A model generated the notes under the pieces. The model was not told the origin of the DNA and searched no databases. It worked only from the letters and a program-made list of their open reading frames with translations. The translations under genes were made by a program, and so were the position numbers. Shown here one piece after another: positions 1 to 5,260 of a DNA stretch of 5,913 bases (position 1 is its first letter; each line of letters begins with the position of its first letter). Source of the DNA: Candidatus Peribacteria bacterium (GTDB lineage: Bacteria; Patescibacteriota; Gracilibacteria; Peribacterales; Peribacteraceae); contig JAAYXY010000049.1 of the NCBI GenBank assembly GCA_012515645.1, forward strand, positions 1-5,913, given 5' to 3'.

Positions 1-610
1 CCAACAGACAGGCGTGGAGTTCCTGCAGTACCTCTCACTCGTACTGGGTATGACGCACTTAATGTTCGGCATGTTCCTGTCGGGAGCGCATAAATGGATA
101 CACGGGCAAAAAATGAGAGCATTCTGGGAAGATTTTACGTCTCATCTGCTCATCGGCAGCGCTCTATTCATATTCGCCGCACCCGAGAGTATGGCAAAAA
201 CAGCAACGTACATTCTGTACGGAGCAATCGCGCTTGCGATATGGGGCAAAGGTTACGGCAACCCATGGTTCATACGACCATTTGCAGGCGCACTGGGACT
301 CATGAATTTGGGTATAAGTATGATCAGTAACGGCCTCAGCTACCTGCGTATCCTCGCCCTTGGCCTCGTCACGGGCGCTCTGGCCATGGCAGTGAATCAA
401 GTTGCTGTTGAAATGGGCAAACTCTTCCCCATTTGGTTGGCCATCCCCGTCATCATCACCATATTCATCGTAGGCCATCTGGTGAGCATTGCACTGAACA
501 CTCTGGGAAGCTTCATCCACTCTGCGCGCCTCCAGTTCATCGAATTCTTCAGCCAATTCTTCGAGGGCGGAGGACGCATGTTTTCACCCTTCTCACGGCA
601 GTCATCTTAA
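1..610 (+). CDS. ntpI: V/A-type ATPase subunit I (a subunit), C-terminal part; 5' truncated by the window edge
   Basis: Membrane stator subunit that provides the ion half-channels facing the rotating K ring. The frame is open from base 2 with no stop before it, so the GTG at 14 is probably internal and the real start lies upstream. Counting residue 1 at base 14, about 198 residues are visible, with several hydrophobic helices (roughly 5-24, 44-57, 64-77, 93-128, 136-163). Two family landmarks are present. One is SYLR followed by a hydrophobic helix, whose Arg112 (bases 347-349) matches the essential channel arginine of V-ATPase a subunits (yeast Vph1 Arg735). The other is the HSARLQFIEFF...FFEGGG..F.PF tail, whose Arg172 matches the second conserved arginine (Vph1 Arg799). 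The gene ends with TAA at 608-610, 34 nt before K. No damage is seen in the visible part. The family call is very secure; the N-terminal stalk-binding half is not in the window. Confidence 0.95.
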   Translation, partial: QQTGVEFLQYLSLVLGMTHLMFGMFLSGAHKWIHGQKMRAFWEDFTSHLLIGSALFIFAAPESMAKTATYILYGAIALAIWGKGYGNPWFIRPFAGALGLMNLGISMISNGLSYLRILALGLVTGALAMAVNQVAVEMGKLFPIWLAIPVIITIFIVGHLVSIALNTLGSFIHSARLQFIEFFSQFFEGGGRMFSPFSRQSS

Positions 611-644
611 TTACTTCTCTTCTTTTTTCCTTCCCATTTTTTCC
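611..644 (+). promoter_or_regulatory. Pyrimidine-rich, SD-less leader of subunit K
   Basis: This I-K spacer is 34 nt long and 32 of its bases are C or T (the exceptions are A613 and A636). It has a T6 run (637-642) close to the ATG and no purine-rich Shine-Dalgarno sequence. The K ring needs many copies per enzyme. In E. coli the equivalent atpE gene is boosted by a U-rich leader, so a similar role through ribosomal protein S1 is plausible here but is inference. I see no hairpin in front of the T tract, so I do not read it as a terminator. Confidence 0.45.
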
Positions 645-1223
645 ATGAAACCTTCTCATATTATCGCCGCGGCAGCATTGCTGCTCCCGGCTGCGGCACT
701 GGCACAGGAACCGTCTGCCGCCATGATGCCAGACGTAACGTACTGGGGTCTTGCCTGGGCATGTGCCGGCGCAGCGATCGCAACATCGCTGGCCTGCGTA
801 GGCTCCGTTATGGGCGTGAGCGCCGTCGGACAATCCGGCTCGGGACTGCTCACAGAAAAACCCAACCTCGCAGGCAAAGTGATTACCCTAGCGGTGCTCC
901 CTGGTTCGCAGGGGCTGTACGGCATGGTGATCTCCCTGCTCTTCATCTTCAATTACGGCGCACTGTTCGACGGCTCTGTCGTGCTGTCTACCAGCCAAGG
1001 TTTGGCGCTTGCCGCCGCCTTCCTGCCTGTGACCATTACTTGCCTTACCTCTGCGCCGTTCCAGGCAAAAGTCTGCAGCGCCGGCATGCACATGCTCGCC
1101 AAAGATGACAAGCTGGCTGGCCGCGTGATTACCATGGCCGCATTGGTGGAAACGTACGCTCTGCTCGGATTCCTGATTTCTTTCTTCCTCCTCAACAGCT
1201 TCAGCACACTCATCTTTGCATAA
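645..1223 (+). CDS. ntpK: V/A-type ATPase subunit K (c-ring proteolipid), two-hairpin Na+-type
   Basis: Rotor-ring subunit that carries the coupling ion across the membrane. The 192 residues hold an N-terminal signal-peptide-like segment (positive Lys2, hydrophobic 6-19, possible cleavage after ALA at 18-20), then two helical hairpins: TM1 about 33-60, TM2 78-105, TM3 115-140, TM4 160-190. The hairpins are internal duplicates (LAGKVITLAVL at 76-86 and LAGRVITMAAL at 157-167). Hairpin 1 has LPGSQGLYG (85-93) with Gly where single-hairpin proteins have the acidic residue; hairpin 2 has the carboxylate, VETYALLGF with Glu169. Leu85, Ser88, Gln89, Tyr92, Gln140 and Glu169 align with E. hirae NtpK Leu61, Thr64, Gln65, Tyr68, Gln110 and Glu139, the Na+ site, so Na+ coupling is predicted. 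It is longer than NtpK (156 aa) because of the signal peptide and a 6-residue longer loop. ATG645 follows the same kind of leader as its neighbours; ATGs at 723/726 are alternatives lacking the signal peptide. Confidence 0.95.
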   Translation: MKPSHIIAAAALLLPAAALAQEPSAAMMPDVTYWGLAWACAGAAIATSLACVGSVMGVSAVGQSGSGLLTEKPNLAGKVITLAVLPGSQGLYGMVISLLFIFNYGALFDGSVVLSTSQGLALAAAFLPVTITCLTSAPFQAKVCSAGMHMLAKDDKLAGRVITMAALVETYALLGFLISFFLLNSFSTLIFA

Positions 1224-1230
1224 GGACAAT

Positions 1231-1249
1231 CTTCTTCCTCCTCCATTCC
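1231..1249 (+). promoter_or_regulatory. C/T-rich leader of subunit E
   Basis: The last 19 nt before the E start contain a single purine (A1245) and end in CCATTCC-ATG, the same layout as the leaders of the small ORF and of A. The only SD-like bases, AAGGA at 1222-1226, overlap the K stop and lie about 23 nt from the ATG, which is too far to serve as a normal ribosome binding site. A role in initiation is inferred from its recurrence. Confidence 0.4.
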
Positions 1250-1813
1250 ATGCCCCTCCAGGACATCCTCAACGCCATTGCACAGGACGCTGATACCACA
1301 ATTGCGCAGGAGCGTGCGCAACACCAGAAACGACTTGCCGCGATGCGGGAAGAGAGTGAACGCGCCATCGCTAAACGCAAACAGGCAATGGGTACGCAAA
1401 AAGAAGAGCGTAAACAGCAGATGCTCCGCAAGGCACAAGCGCATAGCGCGATGCTCATCCGCAATGCGGAACTTAGAAGCAAACGTGCATTGCTGGACGA
1501 ACTGTATAACAAAGTAGTCGGCAAACTGGCAACCCTGACTGAGAAGGAAACCGAAGCCCTGCTCAAACGCTGCCTGAAATCCATCGTCATAAAGGGTGCG
1601 ATCCACCCCAGTAAAAGCCACCAAAACCTGCTCAAGCGTATTGCACCATCGGAACAGTTCACAGTAGATGAAACAATTGATGCTGCAGGAGGCTTCCGAT
1701 TCATAGCAGAACGCGAGGAACGTGACTGCACGTACGAACACCTCGTGAATGAATACCTGCGACCCGCAACGGAAATTGAAGCGGCACACAAACTCTTTGA
1801 CCATACCGCATGA
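1250..1813 (+). CDS. ntpE: V/A-type ATPase subunit E (peripheral stalk)
   Basis: Peripheral-stalk subunit that, with a G/H-type partner, ties the A3B3 head to subunit I and resists its rotation. The 187 residues match the usual E length (about 185-200). Residues about 8-90 are a long charged helix rich in Ala, Gln, Lys, Arg and Glu, suited to the stalk coiled coil. About 95-187 form the small globular head-binding domain, ending in the typical GGFRF...(147-151) and YEHLVNEYL (162-170) stretch that precedes the terminal LF of this family. Overall similarity is weak, as is normal for E; the call rests on architecture, length, the C-terminal pattern and position between K and C. Its TGA stop (1811-1813) overlaps the ATG of C (ATGA), which suggests coupled translation. 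Use of TGA as a stop here argues against UGA recoding. Confidence 0.9.
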   Translation: MPLQDILNAIAQDADTTIAQERAQHQKRLAAMREESERAIAKRKQAMGTQKEERKQQMLRKAQAHSAMLIRNAELRSKRALLDELYNKVVGKLATLTEKETEALLKRCLKSIVIKGAIHPSKSHQNLLKRIAPSEQFTVDETIDAAGGFRFIAEREERDCTYEHLVNEYLRPATEIEAAHKLFDHTA

Positions 1814-2823
1814 CTCGACTCTCTCCGATGATCGGCCAACAGTTCGCCTACGCCTTCGGACGCACAGGCGTCCTGAAACAGCTACTGCTAACGCAGAGTG
1901 ATATGGACCGCCTGCTCGGTGCCAAAGACAAGCGGGACGCAGAAAAAATCCTCACGGAACTCCCTCTGACATCCCAGATAGATCAGGGCATAAGCAACGC
2001 GGAAGAAATCCTACATGCGCTGCGGACATGGATCCGGCGTGAAGTAGAAGAAATGGCGCCGCCCGCCAAGCAACCAGTATTCGGCATTCTGTGGTCCAAC
2101 AGCGACCAGGCACTCCTGAGCTACCTCCTAAAAATGCATGGAGGGTTTACCTCCGCCGTGAGTAACAAACCGGAAACTTCCCTAACGACATACGATCCGA
2201 AATACATTGAAGCACTTTTTGAAAACGGTGCTTTACCTCCTCTGCCGGAGCGTATGGTGACATTCATCCGGGAATGGAAAGAACGGGCAGCCAGCGCAAC
2301 CCCGCGGGAAATTGACGCAGCCCTTGCTCAGTATTTTGCGGATCTGCACCTGCGGCTCGCTCGCATGAGCGGCAGCAAGCCCATTACACAATACGTGCGA
2401 CACGGAATCGACCTACAGAATATCCGCACGGCGCTGCGCGCGTATGACGACGAAACACGAGCATCCGCCCTGCTAACAGGGGGCTCCATTGCGCCAAAAA
2501 ACCTGCGTGGCAACGAGAAGAACGTGCTGGACACGGTAAGCCGCTCTCCGCTCTCCTACGCCCTTTCTGAAGCAATTATGGCTGCAGGCGAAGACCCCAT
2601 GCTACTCGAACGCGCCTGCGCCAATGTACTGGCAACGGATATCACCGATATGTGGAATGTGCCCATGAGTATCGAGCCGCTGTTTGCCTTCACGGCGACA
2701 GCACTCAGCGACGTGGCGCTATTGCGCAGCATCATGATCGGCAAAAATAACGGGCTCGCCCCGCAGGAAATCAAGAAAGTCCTGCCGCCATTCATTCCGC
2801 CTACCAACTACATCTTGCAGTAA
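1810..2823 (+). CDS. ntpC: V/A-type ATPase subunit C (AC39 / V-ATPase d family, central-stalk cap)
   Basis: Funnel-shaped subunit that seats the central stalk on the K ring. It has 337 residues, normal for the family (about 320-350), and is mainly helical. Recognisable pieces are the N-terminal helix FAYAFGRTGVLKQLLLTQSD (12-31), DLQNIRTALRA (201-211), which matches the common D..NIRTALR motif, and a third repeat-like block with EPLFAF (289-294) followed by R..MIGKNNGLAPQEI (306-321), the family's usual 'GK.NGL..EEI' ending. The start at 1810 overlaps the E stop by 4 nt and is the only ATG that keeps the conserved N-terminal helix complete. There is no SD sequence upstream, so termination-reinitiation from E is likely. 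The TAA at 2821-2823 shares one base with the F start. No disruption is seen. Confidence 0.93.
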   Translation: MTRLSPMIGQQFAYAFGRTGVLKQLLLTQSDMDRLLGAKDKRDAEKILTELPLTSQIDQGISNAEEILHALRTWIRREVEEMAPPAKQPVFGILWSNSDQALLSYLLKMHGGFTSAVSNKPETSLTTYDPKYIEALFENGALPPLPERMVTFIREWKERAASATPREIDAALAQYFADLHLRLARMSGSKPITQYVRHGIDLQNIRTALRAYDDETRASALLTGGSIAPKNLRGNEKNVLDTVSRSPLSYALSEAIMAAGEDPMLLERACANVLATDITDMWNVPMSIEPLFAFTATALSDVALLRSIMIGKNNGLAPQEIKKVLPPFIPPTNYILQ

Positions 2824-3176
2824 TGCCTGCATTCAAAATCGCCATCGTCGGCTCCCCCGAAGCCATTGCAGGCTTCTCTCTGCTCGGAGTAGTACCACAT
2901 CCCGCTACCTCCCCAGAAGAGGCAATGGAAACACTGCTGGCTCTCAAAAAGGAAACACAACGCGACGAAGAAGGTATAGAGCGACCTGTGTATGCCATCG
3001 CCTTTGTCACCGAGGACCTCACGAGCGACCTTTCTCCGGAAGAAGAGAAGAAGCTCGCTCGTGGCGCCCTGCCAGCCATCATCCCCCTGCCTTCCCACCG
3101 CGGCTCCACCGGCTACGGTCTGCAGCGCCTCAAGCATATCGTGGAACGCGCTGTGGGCAGCGATATCCTCCAATAA
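2823..3176 (+). CDS. atpF: V/A-type ATPase subunit F (central rotor; NtpG in Enterococcus naming)
   Basis: Small rotor subunit that binds subunit D inside the head and tunes catalysis. It has 117 residues, slightly longer than the usual 100-110. The family's Rossmann-like layout is visible: strand 1 FKIAIVGSPEAIAGFSLLGV (4-23), a helix over about 31-47 that links to a charged loop (RDEEGIER, 47-54), a strand YAIAFVTEDL (57-66), and the C-terminal part with LPAIIPLPS (83-91), then GYGLQRLK (97-104) and the closing VERAVGSDIL (107-116). The A of its ATG is the last base of the C stop codon (TAATG), so it is probably translated by reinitiation after C. There is no SD sequence. The charged loop at 47-54 accounts for the small extra length. 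The gene is intact. Confidence 0.93.
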   Translation: MPAFKIAIVGSPEAIAGFSLLGVVPHPATSPEEAMETLLALKKETQRDEEGIERPVYAIAFVTEDLTSDLSPEEEKKLARGALPAIIPLPSHRGSTGYGLQRLKHIVERAVGSDILQ

Positions 3177-3187
3177 CCCCATTCTCT
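3177..3187 (+). promoter_or_regulatory. C-rich leader of the small ORF (CCCCATTC copy 1)
   Basis: The whole F to small-ORF spacer is CCCCATTCTCT, directly followed by ATG. It shares the octamer CCCCATTC with the spacer before subunit A. It has no purine-rich ribosome binding site. See the matching element at 3380-3390. Confidence 0.4.
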
Positions 3188-3379
3188 ATGAGTCCCCAAT
3201 ATCTCGACACCACCGACCAGATACTGTGCGATGCCCGCTTCGGACCCGATGCCCAAGAAATGCATCGGCACAGGGAACCGCAATACATAGAAGAACAGCA
3301 ACGCAATGACCGCCAAAGTGTCGTGGCGCTTCTGCAAGGACGCCCGGCTTCGAACCAAACCACTCATCCTATCCTCTAA
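3188..3379 (+). CDS. Unrecognised 63-residue hydrophilic protein inserted between F and A
   Basis: I do not recognise this product. It sits in the gap where other operons of this order go straight from F to A, with 11-nt spacers on both sides, and is probably co-transcribed with them. The protein is polar: 9 Gln, 9 acidic residues, 6 Arg, 3 His, no Lys, a single Cys (14), and no membrane segment or signal peptide. Residues about 22-50, with EEQQ (35-38) and VVALLQ (45-50), could be an amphipathic helix; the ends look flexible. Support for it being real comes from its ATG directly behind the CCCCATTC leader shared with subunit A, its tight fit between the neighbours, and codon choice like theirs (C often in the third position). 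It could be an accessory or assembly factor of the ATPase or a lineage-specific small subunit, but nothing in the sequence proves a function. A chance ORF is the alternative. Confidence 0.6.
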   Translation: MSPQYLDTTDQILCDARFGPDAQEMHRHREPQYIEEQQRNDRQSVVALLQGRPASNQTTHPIL

Positions 3380-3390
3380 TCCCCATTCCC
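3380..3390 (+). promoter_or_regulatory. C-rich leader of subunit A (CCCCATTC copy 2)
   Basis: The spacer is TCCCCATTCCC followed by ATG. CCCCATTC (3381-3388) repeats the octamer at 3177-3184, at almost the same distance from the start codon (2 nt here, 3 nt there). No SD sequence is present in the spacer or in the last codons of the small ORF. Confidence 0.4.
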
Positions 3391-5241
3391 ATGTCTGAAC
3401 AAGGAACCATCATCAAAGTCGCCGGACCGCTCGTCGTAGCCAAAGGCATGAAGAACGCCAAAATGTATGAAGTGGTACGCGTGTCGAAAGAAAACCTCAT
3501 TGGCGAGGTAATCGAGCTCCACGGCGATACCGCATCCATACAGGTATACGAGGAAACCAGCGGCATCGGACCTGGCGAACCGGTGGTACTGACGGGCGAA
3601 ACGCTATCGGTCGAACTGGCCCCCGGTCTGCTTACCAGCTTCTACGACGGTATCCAACGACCGCTGGAACTCATCGAGAAAGAAGCGAAGAGCCCCTTCA
3701 TTACACGAGGTATCAACGTGCCAGGTTTGGACAGAGAAAAACGCTGGGACTTTAAGGCCATCGCAAGGATAGGACAGGAAGTCTCGGAAGGTGACATACT
3801 GGGCACGGTGCAGGAAACGACGCTCATTGAACACAAAGTGATGGTACCGGCAGGTATCAGCGGAACGGTGCAAAGCATCGAATCCGGCTCCATGACAATC
3901 GAAGAAACAGTTGCCGTGATTGAAACGGAACAAGGGAAACAAGAAATCGCCATGCTACAACGCTGGCCGATCCGTATTCCCCGGCTCACAAAGAACAAAC
4001 TGCGCCCCAGCGAACCGATGGTAACCGGAACACGCATCTTAGATACGCTGTTCCCCATCGCGCGCGGCGGCGCCGGCGCGATTCCGGGGCCGTTCGGCGC
4101 CGGGAAAACCGTGACACAACAGAGCCTTGCAAAATACTGCAACGCCCAGGTAATTGTCTACATCGGTTGTGGCGAGCGCGGCAATGAGATGACGGACGTA
4201 CTCAAGGAATTCCCGGAACTCGAAGATCCCAACACGGGCGAACCGCTCATGAAACGAACCGTGCTGATCGCAAACACCAGTAATATGCCGGTAGCAGCCC
4301 GCGAAGCAAGCGTGTACACGGGCATTACCATTGCGGAGTACTACCGCGATATGGGATACGACGTAGCGCTCATGGCCGACAGTACTTCACGCTGGGCCGA
4401 AGCCATGCGTGAAATGTCCGGCCGCCTGGAAGAAATGCCCGGTGAAGAAGGATATCCGGCATACCTCGGATCGCGCACAGCCGGATTCTACGAACGAGCT
4501 GGAGCTGTCACCTGTCTGGGATCCGATGACCGCAAAGGATCTCTCTCGGTCATCGGCGCCGTATCGCCTCCGGGAGGCGACTTTTCGGAGCCAGTGACGC
4601 AAAACACGCTGCGCGTGACCAAAGTGTTCTGGGCACTGGATGCCAAATTGGCATACAAGCGCCATTTCCCAGCCATCAACTGGCTACAGAGCTATTCCCT
4701 ATACACCGACAACCTGGCAGCGTACTACACCAAAGAAGTTGCAGAGGACTTCAATCGTAACCGTATCCGCGCAGCCGATATTCTGCAGGAAGAAAGCAAA
4801 CTGGAAGAAATCGTGCGCCTGGTAGGTACGGATGCACTCTCGCCTCGCGAACAACTCACGCTGGAAACAGCAAAGATGATCCGCGAGGACTTCCTATTCC
4901 AAAACGCCTTTGACCCTGCAGATGCGTACACATCGCTCAAAAAACAGTATCGCCTCCTGCGCATGATCCTGATCTTTATGGATGCAGCCATGGAAGTGAT
5001 AGGACAGGAAGACTTCGAATTTTCCAAGTTGCAAGCGTTGCCTGTGAAAGAGGAAATTACCAAAGCACATCTCATTGACGAAAAGGAGTTGGAGGAGAGA
5101 TTCAACACACTGGAGGAACACATCCGAACCGAAGTGCACAGTCTAAAACTGAAAACCGGAACTGGTGTAACCGAACAAAGCAGCACACAAGAGGAACATT
5201 CTTCCCACTCCCAATTCCCCACTCCCAATTCCCAATCCTAA
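3391..5241 (+). CDS. ntpA: V/A-type ATPase catalytic subunit A
   Basis: Catalytic subunit that hydrolyses or makes ATP at the A-B interfaces of the A3B3 head. Domains in order: N-terminal beta barrel (about 1-75), the A-specific bulge insert (about 110-190, with PGLDREKRWDF at 111-121), the nucleotide-binding core, and a helical C-terminal domain (about 440-585). Catalytic parts are all intact: Walker A GPFGAGKT (233-240), catalytic Glu262 in GERGNEMTD (261-269), Walker B VALMAD ending at Asp330, SRWAEA (333-338), and PPGGDFSEPVTQ (393-404). WLQSYSLY (431-438) also fits NtpA-like proteins. The Walker A form with Ala237 is the one found in NtpA rather than the Ser of Thermus. Length is 616 against about 578-593 in Thermus and E. 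hirae; the excess is mostly a polar tail (about 588-616) whose last dozen residues are encoded by a C-rich repeat. The start fits the conserved N-terminus, directly behind the C-rich leader. Confidence 0.98.
   Translation: MSEQGTIIKVAGPLVVAKGMKNAKMYEVVRVSKENLIGEVIELHGDTASIQVYEETSGIGPGEPVVLTGETLSVELAPGLLTSFYDGIQRPLELIEKEAKSPFITRGINVPGLDREKRWDFKAIARIGQEVSEGDILGTVQETTLIEHKVMVPAGISGTVQSIESGSMTIEETVAVIETEQGKQEIAMLQRWPIRIPRLTKNKLRPSEPMVTGTRILDTLFPIARGGAGAIPGPFGAGKTVTQQSLAKYCNAQVIVYIGCGERGNEMTDVLKEFPELEDPNTGEPLMKRTVLIANTSNMPVAAREASVYTGITIAEYYRDMGYDVALMADSTSRWAEAMREMSGRLEEMPGEEGYPAYLGSRTAGFYERAGAVTCLGSDDRKGSLSVIGAVSPPGGDFSEPVTQNTLRVTKVFWALDAKLAYKRHFPAINWLQSYSLYTDNLAAYYTKEVAEDFNRNRIRAADILQEESKLEEIVRLVGTDALSPREQLTLETAKMIREDFLFQNAFDPADAYTSLKKQYRLLRMILIFMDAAMEVIGQEDFEFSKLQALPVKEEITKAHLIDEKELEERFNTLEEHIRTEVHSLKLKTGTGVTEQSSTQEEHSSHSQFPTPNSQS
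4057..4082 (+). other. GC-rich hairpin inside subunit A, just before the P-loop codons
   Basis: ATCGCGC (4057-4063) pairs perfectly with GCGCGAT (4076-4082). After one unpaired G (4064), CGGC (4065-4068) pairs with GCCG (4072-4075) around a three-base loop (4069-4071). That is 11 base pairs, nine of them G-C, covering codons 223-231, immediately upstream of the Walker A codons. The encoded Gly/Ala-rich residues are partly conserved in the family, so the hairpin may be a by-product of codon choice. Confidence 0.5.
5204..5233 (+). repeat. Tandem 14-bp repeat at the 3' end of subunit A
   Basis: CACTCCCAATTCCC occurs twice head to tail (5206-5219 and 5220-5233); including two flanking C bases, 16 bases match at a shift of 14. 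It is followed by looser copies of CCCAAT/CCCTAAT up to 5258. Fourteen is not a multiple of three, so the two copies are read in different frames. The first copy contributes H-S-Q-F-P to the A tail and the second T-P-N-S-Q. The pattern resembles short tandem heptamer-like repeats known from some bacterial genomes such as cyanobacteria; a relation is not shown. Confidence 0.8.
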
Positions 5242-5257
5242 CCCTAATCCCAATCCC
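5204..5257 (-). promoter_or_regulatory. Predicted G-quadruplex tract on the template strand at the A-B junction
   Basis: The + strand has eight runs of three or more C in 54 nt: 5204-5206, 5210-5212, 5217-5220, 5224-5226, 5231-5233, 5242-5244, 5249-5251 and 5255-5257. The first five are separated by only 3 or 4 bases. Read on the - strand this satisfies the usual G3+N1-7 quadruplex rule, and the + strand could form an i-motif. Because the - strand is the transcription template, a fold here could slow RNA polymerase between A and B. Structure formation is predicted, not shown. The tract also serves as the C-rich, SD-less leader of B (CCCAATCCCATC-ATG). Confidence 0.5.
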
Positions 5258-5260
5258 ATC

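Noticed and set aside
611..644. Possible intrinsic terminator between I and K (T-rich tract)
   Set aside because: No stable stem precedes the T tract, and K must be expressed with its neighbours; it is better read as a leader.
903..905. Gly87 in place of the first-hairpin carboxylate of K as a possible inactivating mutation
   Set aside because: Functional NtpK has the same LPG(T/S)QG pattern with the carboxylate only in the second hairpin, so this is a normal subtype.
953..1804. Long antisense ORF (283 codons, - strand) across K and E
   Set aside because: It lies opposite two well-supported conserved genes, shows no recognisable family, and is explained by the codon bias of the + strand genes. 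The 209-codon antisense ORF at 1210-1839 is rejected for the same reason.
2992..3309. + strand ORF overlapping the end of F and the small ORF
   Set aside because: Its frame runs across the conserved C-terminus of F, and its Ser/Pro/Arg-rich product looks like an out-of-frame translation.
4725..5228. Antisense ORF of 167 codons opposite the 3' part of subunit A
   Set aside because: It is a shadow of the conserved A reading frame; the Ser/Cys-rich translation looks like reversed coding sequence.
5239..5248. Telomere-like CCCTAA unit as evidence for a chromosome end or eukaryotic origin
   Set aside because: Only one such unit is present, inside a bacterial-type operon between two coding regions.
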